From assembly GCA_000447245.1 (NCBI GenBank), contig AUYT01000001.1:1916001-1980000 (forward strand): a DNA stretch of 64,000 nucleotides, read 5' to 3'. This document shows positions 18,010 to 26,287 of this stretch, one piece after another. A program made the translations under genes and the position numbers. Source of the DNA: a candidate division Zixibacteria bacterium RBG-1 (GTDB lineage: Bacteria; Zixibacteria; MSB-5A5; DSPP01; RBG-1). The first letter of the stretch is position 1; each line of letters starts with the position of its first letter. The notes under the pieces are model-generated. The model saw only the letters and a list, made by a program, of their open reading frames with translations, had not been told where the DNA came from and ran no database searches.

Positions 18010-20229
18010 TCAGGAAGGAGTTGCTTTCTTTTCTCCGTCTTCATAGTAATGGTGATAGTAGTAATAATAAGGGTAACCCCCATAAATTTTTTCAAACTTT
18101 AATTTGTTCAGAACTCCTCCTAAGAGATTGGCTTTCAGCCCTTTCAGAGAGCTGGCTACTTTTTCCATATTGGCAAAGTGACTTTGTCCAGCTGAAATGA
18201 CTAAAATGACACCATCTAAAATGGTAGAAAGAACTGTGGCGTCTGCCACCGCCATCATAGGCGGTGAATCAAACAAAACGAAATCAAACTCTCCTTTGAG
18301 TTCCTCTACCATATTTTTGAATTTCTGGGAGCCGATCAGTTCGTTGGGATTAGGCGGTATTATGCCTGCAGGTATTAAAAAGATATTTTCCACTGGAGTC
18401 GGCTTTATAATCGATTTTAAATCCGCTTTACCCGACAGATAATGCACCACCCCCGGCTCTTTGGGAACTCCGAAGATACCGTGTAAGACCGGCTTTCTTA
18501 AATCCGTATCAACCACCAAAATTTTGAAGCCAGACTGGGAAAGAGTAATGGCTAAATTGGAGATGGTGGTGGATTTTCCTTCGCCGGGACCGGGGCTGGT
18601 TACCAGAATGGTCTTTAAGGGTGTGTCCGCCTGAGTAAACTGTAAGTTGGTTCTGAAGGTTCGATAGGCTTCGGAGACGGCAGACTTGGGATCCAGATGG
18701 GTTACCAGATTGGAGCTGATTTTCAGTTCCTCGGACTCAATTTTACTTCTGTGTTTTCCATTGCCTGACCAGACTTTATTATTTTCTTTAATTAAAGGGA
18801 TGGTGCCCAGAACCGGAATTCCTGCCCTTTCTATTTCCGGAACGGTTTTGACCGTGGTATCAAAGGCTTCTACCGAGAGAATCATGGTAGTGGCAAACAA
18901 TATCCCCAGCAAAGCTCCTAAAATTAAATTTAATTTCTTCTTAGGTTTAATGGGGCTTAAAGGTGGATAGGCCTGGTCAATAATTCTGACTGAACCGATT
19001 TGCCCGGCTTCTTTGATGCGGGCCTCCTCATATTTTTCCTTTAACATCATAAAAATATTCTCGCTGACTTTGGCCTGTCTTTCTAAGCGAGCCAGCTGCA
19101 AACTCTTTTCCGGCAGGGAATTTAATTGAGCAGCGTAAGTTTGCACTACCGTTCCCAAAGCTTTGGCTTTCGCTGAAAGGGAATGGATCTCTATTTCTAT
19201 GAGTAAAATTTTATTGACCAGATCTGTGGATAGAGCCAAAGGGTCACCGGAAAGAAGCTCAGAGGAGACTATTTTAGAGCTTTCAGTGATTAAACTTTTT
19301 TTGGTATCTTCAATTCTCTGATTAATCTCTACAATTTTGGGATGATTGACTGAAAAACCCTGGGCAATGTAGCTGGCTTTGACCGCTTCTAAATTGGCGA
19401 TTTCATTGCGCAGCTGAATAATCAGGGGACTGGAGACCGTGGTGATATCCTGAACCAATTTGCTTCTACGTGTATCCAGCTGGCTTTGCATGTACTCCAT
19501 TCTTTTGACGGCCGATTCTAAATCGGTTTTGGCTTCGTTATAAAGTCCGTCGAATTCCACCAGTTTTTTCACCAGTTCGGAAGTTTCATCGGGCAGGGCC
19601 GTGACTTTCTCTTTTTCTTTGTAAGCTTTAAGGGCTTCCTCGGAAATTTTAAGCTCTTTTTGGATATTATCCAATTGAACTTCCAAGAACTGCCTTACTT
19701 CTGAAATCTCCCCTTTGGTAAATTTCAAGCTCTGCTGAAAGTATTGGTCCGCAAAGGCATTGGCTAAAAAGGAAGCCATAACCGGATCGGAAGCGGTAGT
19801 TTTTAGTTCGATTACATCTGTCCCCCGCACCGGTTGTATCTTTAGGTTTTTCTTCAAGTATGCCAGCTTTTGTTCTAATTTTTTGTGATTCTGTAAATCG
19901 GAGGCTAATTTTTCAAAGAAAGGACTGAACTCGGAATGGGAGACAAACTCTAAGACCCCCAGAGCCAAAGTTCTGCTTTTTAAAATTTCTACCTGGTTTT
20001 TGATTTTGGCTTCTCTTTGACCCAACGGAGACATCATGTCAAAAATCGCTTTTTGCATCCGTTCTTCCACGTCGATCAAAATGGAAGTCTTGGCCTCATA
20101 AACGGGTTTGGCGGTAAAGGTCAAAAGCACCGTGACCGCTATCACGGAGAAGAAGGCCATAAGCCAGACCCATCTGCGGCGAAATAGGATGAAAAGATAT
20201 TCCTGCCAAGTTTTTTCTTTTTTCTCCAT
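18010..20229 (-). CDS. Wzc-type polysaccharide co-polymerase with tyrosine autokinase domain (BY-kinase)
   Basis: 739 residues. Wzz domain with a membrane helix at about 20-40, a long periplasmic coiled-coil region (about 170-400), a second helix near 435-455, then the kinase: Walker A SPGPGEGKSTT (about 542-552), Walker A' VVDTDLRKP and Walker B FVLFDSPPMMAVAD. The C-terminus is a tyrosine cluster (nine Tyr between about 720 and 732), the autophosphorylation tail of BY-kinases. It controls chain length and export of the polymer together with an outer-membrane exporter. The CpsB-type phosphatase encoded two genes upstream is its expected antagonist. Confidence 0.93.
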   Translation of the reverse strand: MEKKEKTWQEYLFILFRRRWVWLMAFFSVIAVTVLLTFTAKPVYEAKTSILIDVEERMQKAIFDMMSPLGQREAKIKNQVEILKSRTLALGVLEFVSHSEFSPFFEKLASDLQNHKKLEQKLAYLKKNLKIQPVRGTDVIELKTTASDPVMASFLANAFADQYFQQSLKFTKGEISEVRQFLEVQLDNIQKELKISEEALKAYKEKEKVTALPDETSELVKKLVEFDGLYNEAKTDLESAVKRMEYMQSQLDTRRSKLVQDITTVSSPLIIQLRNEIANLEAVKASYIAQGFSVNHPKIVEINQRIEDTKKSLITESSKIVSSELLSGDPLALSTDLVNKILLIEIEIHSLSAKAKALGTVVQTYAAQLNSLPEKSLQLARLERQAKVSENIFMMLKEKYEEARIKEAGQIGSVRIIDQAYPPLSPIKPKKKLNLILGALLGILFATTMILSVEAFDTTVKTVPEIERAGIPVLGTIPLIKENNKVWSGNGKHRSKIESEELKISSNLVTHLDPKSAVSEAYRTFRTNLQFTQADTPLKTILVTSPGPGEGKSTTISNLAITLSQSGFKILVVDTDLRKPVLHGIFGVPKEPGVVHYLSGKADLKSIIKPTPVENIFLIPAGIIPPNPNELIGSQKFKNMVEELKGEFDFVLFDSPPMMAVADATVLSTILDGVILVISAGQSHFANMEKVASSLKGLKANLLGGVLNKLKFEKIYGGYPYYYYYHHYYEDGEKKATPS

Positions 20230-20245
20230 AATCTCCTAGGACCTC

Positions 20246-20752
20246 TTAGTTAGTGTATATCTTGACAGTGGCGGCAATCACAGCCACGTTGTAAATAAAA
20301 GTCATATACTTAGCCATATTTGAAAATTTGCTTTTGGGAATCACTACTGTGTCCCCCGGATAAATTTTGGGGATATCGTTATAATTCCCGTCTTCCAAAT
20401 ATTTCTTAAGATCTATTTTGAGGACTTGCTTCTTCTGAAAATGATTCCGCACCAGTTTGACTTTAGAAAGCTTGGCCGCATCTGTCGGACCACCGGCAGC
20501 TGAGACCAGAGAAACCAAATCGGTCTGATCCGGAACTTCATAAATGCCGGGTTTGTTCACCTCACCCCAGACATTGACTTTCATCAGCAGCCGCCCTTCT
20601 AAGGCTGTAGAATAATCCGGGGACAGATAATAACCGGATAAGTTTCTGGGGGTATTACTAAAGGTATCTGACTGGACTTGTGACCACACCGAAGCCACCT
20701 CACCTAAGCTGAAGAGACACAATCCGATGCTAAAGCAAATTATTTTTTTCAC
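20246..20752 (-). CDS. Short SLBB-domain polysaccharide export protein
   Basis: 168 residues starting at a GTG (20752). N-terminal signal-like segment (residues 1-24), a short linker, one SLBB domain (VNVWGEVNKPGIYEVPDQTD... to YPGDTVVIPKS, about 58-145) and a hydrophobic C-terminal segment (about 148-163). Wza/BexD exporters normally start with a polysaccharide-export (PES) domain of about 100 residues and carry two or more SLBB repeats. None of that is present, and no lipobox cysteine is evident. It lies 16 bases before the wzc-like gene, so it probably works with it as a minimal periplasmic partner; whether it forms an outer-membrane channel is doubtful. Confidence 0.8.
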   Translation of the reverse strand: MKKIICFSIGLCLFSLGEVASVWSQVQSDTFSNTPRNLSGYYLSPDYSTALEGRLLMKVNVWGEVNKPGIYEVPDQTDLVSLVSAAGGPTDAAKLSKVKLVRNHFQKKQVLKIDLKKYLEDGNYNDIPKIYPGDTVVIPKSKFSNMAKYMTFIYNVAVIAATVKIYTN

Positions 20753-20770
20753 TTCTTCTCCCTTTTAGCG

Positions 20771-21652
20771 TTAAAAAGATTCCTTCTTTATCCCTGCTAA
20801 TTGCTCTTTCTCCTCTAAAGTTTTACCTTCTAATATTAAAGCGGGATTAATCTCAAATAATTCTTGAGTTTTTTCTTCCCCTACCAGTCTCCTGCAAGAA
20901 TCGTAAGCTAAAGCCATCGGAAGATAACTTCTGACCTTCTGGTCGTGGGCATCGCTGGCTACCAGGTGGGCCAGATTAGAATTTACCAGTGTTTCAGCTA
21001 TTTTTTTGGTTCTATTTCCGGCAATCCCCACTAAGCTGGCAGCGTTGACCTGTAGGAGTACTCCCAAATCAACCAATTTGGGTAACTCCTTTATTTCGGA
21101 TTCGGATGAAATGAACCTTTCAACGTGGGCCAAAATAGGGATATATCCATCTAAGCGCAGGGGGTAGAACATCTTTTCGGCTAATTTCAGTGATGTTCCG
21201 AAGGGTAGCTCACACAAAAGATGCTTTCCGTTCTGATTCAAGGTATAGTTGCTCAAATTTTTATCAGTTATTAAGCTGTAGTCCAGTGATATTTCGAATC
21301 CCATATATAGTTGAATGTTCAAATTTTGCTCTTTTGTTAATATTTCGGTCTCTTTCAGAATAAGTTTAGCTCTCTGATAGAAATTATCCCTGTCTTTTGG
21401 GGGTAAATGAGGGGTAGCGCAAATAGTCCGGATTCCATTTTCCAGGGCCTGCTTTGCCATCTCCAGGGATTGCTCGTTAGAGCGGGAACCGTCGTCAATT
21501 CCAGGCAAGATATGGCAGTGCAAATCTATAATGGCTGGGGAAACTTTTTCAGACGAGTTCCCATTAAGGTTTTCAGTTCGGTCTAAAATTTTAGCTCCTT
21601 CCTCTCTTTCCAAAATTTCCTCTTTATTAAGTACTTCGGCTTTTCTATCCAA
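20771..21652 (-). CDS. CpsB/CapC-type PHP-family tyrosine phosphatase
   Basis: 293 residues. After a charged 40-residue N-terminal stretch comes the PHP metal centre: IDLHCHILPGIDDGS (about 42-56), CATPHLPP (near 77), ILAHVER and ASDAHDQ near 220, all typical of Mn-dependent CpsB/YwqE phosphatases that remove phosphate from BY-kinase tyrosine tails. The start is uncertain: the open frame begins at a TTG (21652) without a good ribosome site, and no ATG is available before the PHP motif. First gene of the minus-strand polysaccharide operon. A small hairpin CTGTCAT-AAA-ATGGCAG (21698-21714) sits in its upstream gap. Confidence 0.87.
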   Translation of the reverse strand: MDRKAEVLNKEEILEREEGAKILDRTENLNGNSSEKVSPAIIDLHCHILPGIDDGSRSNEQSLEMAKQALENGIRTICATPHLPPKDRDNFYQRAKLILKETEILTKEQNLNIQLYMGFEISLDYSLITDKNLSNYTLNQNGKHLLCELPFGTSLKLAEKMFYPLRLDGYIPILAHVERFISSESEIKELPKLVDLGVLLQVNAASLVGIAGNRTKKIAETLVNSNLAHLVASDAHDQKVRSYLPMALAYDSCRRLVGEEKTQELFEINPALILEGKTLEEKEQLAGIKKESF

Positions 21653-21751
21653 TCTTGAAGAATATTTCTGAAACTTTTTTTTAATTTCTTCTTAACCCTG
21701 TCATAAAATGGCAGTGGCCCCTTCGATAAGCTTTTTTTGAGATCAAGGTTC

Positions 21752-21779
21752 TTGACTCTTAGTCCTGATTTATTAAATT
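21752..21779 (+). promoter_or_regulatory. Candidate promoter of tRNA-Lys
   Basis: TTGACT (21752-21757), 16-nt spacer, TAAATT (21774-21779), placing transcription start a few bases before the tRNA. The -35 is good and the -10 moderate. Confidence 0.45.
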
Positions 21780-21791
21780 AAGAAATCAGAT

Positions 21792-21864
21792 GCGCCTTTA
21801 GCTCAGTTGGTAGAGCAACTGACTCTTAATCAGTGGGTCGCAGGTTCGATCCCTGCAAGGCGCA
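21792..21864 (+). tRNA. tRNA-Lys (CTT)
   Basis: 73 nt with a perfect 7-bp acceptor stem GCGCCTT/AAGGCGC, D-loop AGTTGGTAGA, anticodon stem ACTGA/TCAGT around loop CTCTTAA (anticodon CTT at 21825-21827), and T-arm GCAGG-TTCGATC-CCTGC. Discriminator A at 21864; CCA not encoded. It stands alone between two minus-strand genes. Confidence 0.97.
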
Positions 21865-21892
21865 TTTATTAATTTATAAGAAGCCACAGGAA

Positions 21893-23650
21893 TTATAGGT
21901 GAGTCTGGGTGATTTTGTATTCCTGAAAAGAAGCCAGCTTCTCCGGTCTATATTTCTGAAAATAAACCACGAAGGTTGTCCCCAAACCGGGGGTGCTTTT
22001 GAATTCCAAATGTCCGCTCAGACTGTCCACCAATCTCTGAACAATCGGAAGCCCCAAGCCGGTCCCCTGTTTTTTAGTGGAATAAAAAGGAAGAAACATT
22101 TTTTCTTTTTCCTCATCCCCCATTCCTTTCCCCTCGTCTACAATAGCTAGAGGTATCCAATTGCTTTCGCCTTCAGTATCTTCTTCCAAATTATAAGTTT
22201 CCAATTCGGTTATATTTTTGTTTATTAATCTTAATTTTCCGCCCTTTTCCTGCATGGCTTCTACTCCATTGACCATCAGATTGAGTAGAAGCTGTTTGAT
22301 ATGGTTTTCCTCTCCCAGAACATACAGCGCCTGGCTGTCTATCTCTTTTTGAATTCTGATGTTATCAGTATAGGAAGGGTGTTTTCTGACAATTTCGATT
22401 ACTTCGTCGACGATAGAGTTCAAGTCCACTTTGGTGAAATTGGTGGGCTTGATTCGGGCAAAGTTTAAAAATTCGGTTAAAATTTCATTTAAGCGATTAG
22501 TCTCTTTGATGATTAACTCCATCAGCTTTTCATTTTCTCCGTCCAAAGGTAATTCATCTTTTAGGACTTCTACTGAGCCGGATATAGAGGCCAGGGGATT
22601 TCGGATTTCATGGGCAATGCCAGCCGACAGTTCACCTACGGCCGCCAATCTGTCTTTGGCCCTTAGCTTATCTTCCAGTATCTTAAACTCACTGAGATCC
22701 TGGAAAATGGCAATTACTCCTTGTGGTTCGGATTTTTCATTTTTCAAAATTGAGGTTGACAGTCCCAGAGGAATTCTTTTCCCCGCCGAATTGGTAATGA
22801 TTACCTCTTTACGATTAATCCTTTGATTTATTTTTAAACTATCCCATATCCCTTCTGCCAAATTGCTCATTCTGTTTTTGAAAACTTCAAAACAGTTTTT
22901 ACCGATCACCTCAGAGGATTTGTAACCTAAAATCGCCTGAGCCGCCAAATTGAAATAGACTACCCTGCCTGTGGTGTCGATGGTAATTAGTCCGGAATGG
23001 ATATTCTGCAGAATCTCATCGGTTTCCATTTTCAGTTTTTTCAGCTCGCTGGAGAAGCTCTCCAGCTGTTCTCCCCGGGTTTTTAACTTTTCGGATAAGT
23101 AACCGCTGATAAAGGCCACTAAATAGAAGCTGCAGACAAATAAGAAAAAGGTGTAAAAATAATCATCCGAGAGCTGATAAACCCCTTTTAAGGCATGATA
23201 CGAGAAGAGGTTAGAAATCTCCCACCCTAAGCTGTATAAGATTACCAGACAGTAGCTGACGCTGGCCCAGGTGGCCATCAGTAGAGTCCCGACTACCTGG
23301 TAATGCAAACTGGCGGAAACTATGGAGAGAAAGAATAAAATGGAGATGGGAGTTTTGATTACTCCGGAATGATAGACTAAAACCGCCTCAATGAAAATTT
23401 CTAAAAATAGCTGCAGAGTGAAGGCAAATTTAAACAGATTTTGAGTGGGATATCTGGCAGAAAAGAAAATAAAAAACAGAAAAATGAAGGTGACCACAGA
23501 ATACGCCAGGAATAAACTTAACAGAAAACTGGAATAGGTTATGAAAAATAACGTTACTCCCAAAAGCAAGACAAAGACTATTAAACGGGAACTTATTATC
23601 CAAGAGAAACGGGGCTCCAATTCCGAGCCGAATTTGGGAATTAATCTCAT
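21893..23650 (-). CDS. PAS-domain sensor histidine kinase (PilS/NtrB-like)
   Basis: 585 residues. N-terminal block of about six membrane helices (residues 18-190), a coiled-coil linker, a PAS domain (about 210-330: GRVVYFNLAAQAILGYKSSE), HisKA with IAHEIRNPLASISGSVEVL (phosphoacceptor His near 347) and a HATPase domain with LLNLMVNGVEAM, VDEGKGMG and TGLGLPIVQRL. The layout of polytopic sensor plus PAS is like PilS kinases, and it sits next to type IV pilus motor genes, but a terminator separates it from pilC. No response regulator gene is adjacent in this window, so its partner is unknown. Confidence 0.9.
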   Translation of the reverse strand: MRLIPKFGSELEPRFSWIISSRLIVFVLLLGVTLFFITYSSFLLSLFLAYSVVTFIFLFFIFFSARYPTQNLFKFAFTLQLFLEIFIEAVLVYHSGVIKTPISILFFLSIVSASLHYQVVGTLLMATWASVSYCLVILYSLGWEISNLFSYHALKGVYQLSDDYFYTFFLFVCSFYLVAFISGYLSEKLKTRGEQLESFSSELKKLKMETDEILQNIHSGLITIDTTGRVVYFNLAAQAILGYKSSEVIGKNCFEVFKNRMSNLAEGIWDSLKINQRINRKEVIITNSAGKRIPLGLSTSILKNEKSEPQGVIAIFQDLSEFKILEDKLRAKDRLAAVGELSAGIAHEIRNPLASISGSVEVLKDELPLDGENEKLMELIIKETNRLNEILTEFLNFARIKPTNFTKVDLNSIVDEVIEIVRKHPSYTDNIRIQKEIDSQALYVLGEENHIKQLLLNLMVNGVEAMQEKGGKLRLINKNITELETYNLEEDTEGESNWIPLAIVDEGKGMGDEEKEKMFLPFYSTKKQGTGLGLPIVQRLVDSLSGHLEFKSTPGLGTTFVVYFQKYRPEKLASFQEYKITQTHL

Positions 23651-23781
23651 AATTTAAACCATCTTGCCTTATTTTGTTCCTATATTATTCTATCGGTATT
23701 TTTAGGGAAATCATTTTAACCCGAAAAGTTGTCTTAAATTTCGGCTATGGGTTGGCTTACCCACCAGTCATTCTATACAAT

Positions 23782-23814
23782 AAAAAAACACCACTGCCTT
23801 TAAACAGTGGTGTT
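23782..23814 (-). terminator. Intrinsic terminator of the pilBTC gene train
   Basis: Perfect 10-bp stem AACACCACTG/CAGTGGTGTT (23814-23805 and 23796-23787) with an 8-nt loop, followed on the minus strand by a run of T ending at 23782. It begins 18 bases after the pilC-like stop codon. Confidence 0.88.
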
Positions 23815-23831
23815 GTCTGAAATTTGTTTTT

Positions 23832-25034
23832 TTAACCAATCTTTCCGATAATGTCAAACATGGGTAAGTACATAGCAATCAAAATACCTCCTATGACTAC
23901 ACCCATTATTACTATGATGACCGGTTCGATGATAGAGGTCAAAGCTGCTACCGCGGCATTGACTTCTTCCTCATAAAAATCAGCAATTTTATTCAACATA
24001 TCATCTAATCCGCCGGTTTTTTCACCTACCGCTATCATCTGGGTAACCATAGGAGGAAAAACTCCGGAATCTTTCAAGGGCTGAGTAATGGTTTCACCTT
24101 CGGCAATGGACAGAATCGATTTTTTAACCGCATCATGGATTACTCGGTTGCCGGCTGTTTTGGCCGTAATTGCCAGAGCATCCAGGATGGATACTCCTGA
24201 GGATAACAATGTCCCCAAAGTGCGAGTGAATCTGGCAACCGAAGATCTGCGGATTAAACTACCGATTAAGGGAACGCGCAATAAAAACTTGTCAAAATTT
24301 AAGCGACCTTTGTCGGTCTTAAGGTAAAACCTCAAACCCACAGCGGCGGCAATCACAAAGGCAAAAAAGAACAGAATATTGCTGCGCAAGAAATTACTGA
24401 TATTCAACACCATCTGGGTGGGCATGGGCAGGGCCGCTCCTACTCCGGAAAACATCTTGGCAAACACCGGCACAATGTAGGTTAACATTATGAAAGTAAC
24501 CACGGATGCCACCACTACGATGACGGAGGGATAAACCAAGGCACCCTTTACCTTACGCACTAAGGCATCCGCTTTTTCACGATAGGCGGCTAGACGGACT
24601 AAAATGGCGTCCAGAGCACCTCCTACCTCACCGGCTTCCACCATATTCACGTATAACTCGTCAAAAACCTTTTTGTGCTTTCCCAGAGCTTCCGACAAAG
24701 TGGTTCCGGCCTGGACTGATTCTTTGATTTGAGCTATCACTTTTCTGAATTCGGACGACTCCATTTGTTGGGAGAGAATATCCAGGCACTGCACCATGGG
24801 CAGTCCTGCTCCAATCATGGTGGCGAACTGGCGCGTGAAACGAGAAATATGAACCTTTTTTATTCTCTTGCCCCCAATCCTAAAGTTTAGATTGGAAGGT
24901 TTCCGGTTAACCGAAGTGAGTAAAATTTTGTGATTCCGTAAGATTCTCTCTAATTCTCTTTTGTCTTTTGCTTTAACTTCGCCGGCGACCTGGGTGCCGG
25001 CTAAAGTTTTTCCTTTATATTCAAATACTGGCAC
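23832..25034 (-). CDS. pilC: Type IV pilus inner-membrane platform protein PilC (GspF family)
   Basis: 400 residues. Two T2SF domains (about 65-190 and 265-390), each with the family pattern (FTRQFATMIGAGLPMVQCLDIL; FTRTLGTLLSSGVSILDAL), and three membrane helices (near 170, 220 and 375). It couples the PilB and PilT motors to pilus growth and retraction. Start is a GTG at 25034; the preceding pilT stop ends one base before. Last gene of the train, followed by a clear terminator. Confidence 0.93.
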   Translation of the reverse strand: MPVFEYKGKTLAGTQVAGEVKAKDKRELERILRNHKILLTSVNRKPSNLNFRIGGKRIKKVHISRFTRQFATMIGAGLPMVQCLDILSQQMESSEFRKVIAQIKESVQAGTTLSEALGKHKKVFDELYVNMVEAGEVGGALDAILVRLAAYREKADALVRKVKGALVYPSVIVVVASVVTFIMLTYIVPVFAKMFSGVGAALPMPTQMVLNISNFLRSNILFFFAFVIAAAVGLRFYLKTDKGRLNFDKFLLRVPLIGSLIRRSSVARFTRTLGTLLSSGVSILDALAITAKTAGNRVIHDAVKKSILSIAEGETITQPLKDSGVFPPMVTQMIAVGEKTGGLDDMLNKIADFYEEEVNAAVAALTSIIEPVIIVIMGVVIGGILIAMYLPMFDIIGKIG

Positions 25035-25035
25035 T

Positions 25036-26127
25036 TTATTCTCCTATTTTGGACATAGCAGCTACTTCTTGCTTTAAGTTTAGAATGTCATTTAATTCTT
25101 GAATACTAGAAGTCCGGGCTTGAGCTTCTGCTAAGGTGATTTTATGAGCTAAGTAAAGTTCGGCTAAGGACTGATTCATGGTTCTCATCCCGTATTTTTG
25201 CCCGGCTTGGATAGAACTGTATATCTGGTGAATTTTTTCATCTCGGATTAAGGCCCGAATGGCTGGAGTTGCTGTCATTATCTCTAAACCTAATACTCTG
25301 CCTCCTCCAACCTTGGGAATTAATTGTTGAGTTACTACGGCCTGTAGGACAAACGATAACGTAACACGAACCTGTGCTTGTTGGTTGGTGGGAAAAACGT
25401 CAATGATACGAGTTATCGATTCAGCGCAAGAACTGGTGTGCAAAGTTGCAAATGCCAAATGTCCGGTTTCAGAGATATTCAAAGCCGACTCCACGGTTTC
25501 CAAATCCCGCATCTCACCGATTAAAACCACGTCCGGATCTTCCCTTAAAGCATACTTCAGAGCGCTTCCGAATGATTGGGTATCGGAATAAACCTCCCGT
25601 TGATTGATTAAGGAGCTATTGTGGCGGTGTAAATATTCAATAGGGTCTTCTACAGTTATGATATGTAAGTTCCTCTCACGATTGATCTTGTCAATGATGG
25701 CGGCTAATGTGGTGGATTTACCGCTACCCGTGGGACCAGTAATTAAAACCAGTCCCCGCGGTAGATTAGCAAACTCAGAAACCACCTTGGTTAAACCTAA
25801 CTCCTCAAAACTGGGAACCCTGAAAGGAATCTGTCTGATGGCTATCGCCACATTACCTCTCTGCATAAAGACGTTACAGCGGTACCGGGACAGGTTTTCA
25901 ATTCCAAAGGATAAGTCCAGCTCTGATTTTTCTTCAAATTTTTGCCTTTGTTTCTCACTCATTATGCTGTAAGCCAACTTTTTGGTCTCCTCCGGCGTTA
26001 GGGACTCCATGGGTAATTTTTGCAACTTGCCATCGACTCTAAGCTGGGGAGGGGTACCCACAGTGATATGTAAATCAGAGGCCTTTTTTTTCATCATTAT
26101 TTCTAACAAATCTCGCAAATTGACCAT
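25036..26127 (-). CDS. pilT: Type IV pilus retraction ATPase PilT
   Basis: About 363 residues. N-terminal PAS-like domain (DLLEIMMKKKASDLHITVG), Walker A TGPTGSGKSTTLAA, the Asp box and Walker B DPDVVLIGEMRD, and the His box ETGHLAFATLHT. The C-terminal AIRALIRDEKIHQIYSSIQ segment is diagnostic of PilT rather than PilB. I use ATG 26127, which has AAGGA in front; the frame continues to a TTG at 26178, but that codon lies inside the T-run of a hairpin and has no ribosome site. It powers pilus disassembly (twitching, DNA uptake). Confidence 0.93.
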   Translation of the reverse strand: MVNLRDLLEIMMKKKASDLHITVGTPPQLRVDGKLQKLPMESLTPEETKKLAYSIMSEKQRQKFEEKSELDLSFGIENLSRYRCNVFMQRGNVAIAIRQIPFRVPSFEELGLTKVVSEFANLPRGLVLITGPTGSGKSTTLAAIIDKINRERNLHIITVEDPIEYLHRHNSSLINQREVYSDTQSFGSALKYALREDPDVVLIGEMRDLETVESALNISETGHLAFATLHTSSCAESITRIIDVFPTNQQAQVRVTLSFVLQAVVTQQLIPKVGGGRVLGLEIMTATPAIRALIRDEKIHQIYSSIQAGQKYGMRTMNQSLAELYLAHKITLAEAQARTSSIQELNDILNLKQEVAAMSKIGE

Positions 26128-26176
26128 GGTTTTTCCTTGTTTGGGTTTTTTGCTTTTTATATTATCGACTGAATGC

Positions 26177-26201
26177 AAAAAATCTTAATGGCTTAAGCCA
26201 T
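26177..26201 (-). terminator. Weak intrinsic terminator/attenuator between pilB and pilT
   Basis: Perfect 14-base palindrome ATGGCTTAAGCCAT (26188-26201) followed on the minus strand by TAAGA and six T (26182-26177). The stem is short (5 bp with a TTAA loop), so it would stop only part of transcription entering pilT. The rest of the 26128-26287 gap shows only weak promoter-like boxes. Confidence 0.4.
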
Positions 26202-26287
26202 GGTGTAACCAATCGGCCTAATTCAAAGGAAGCTTGAGAACCTGGGTAAGAAGAAATGTATAATTAACTACAATGAAGCACAAAAAA

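Noticed and set aside
21698-21714. Hairpin CTGTCAT-AAA-ATGGCAG upstream of the CpsB-type gene as a terminator or riboswitch
   Set aside because: The stem is short with a G-T pair and no T-run follows on either strand; no known riboswitch core is visible.
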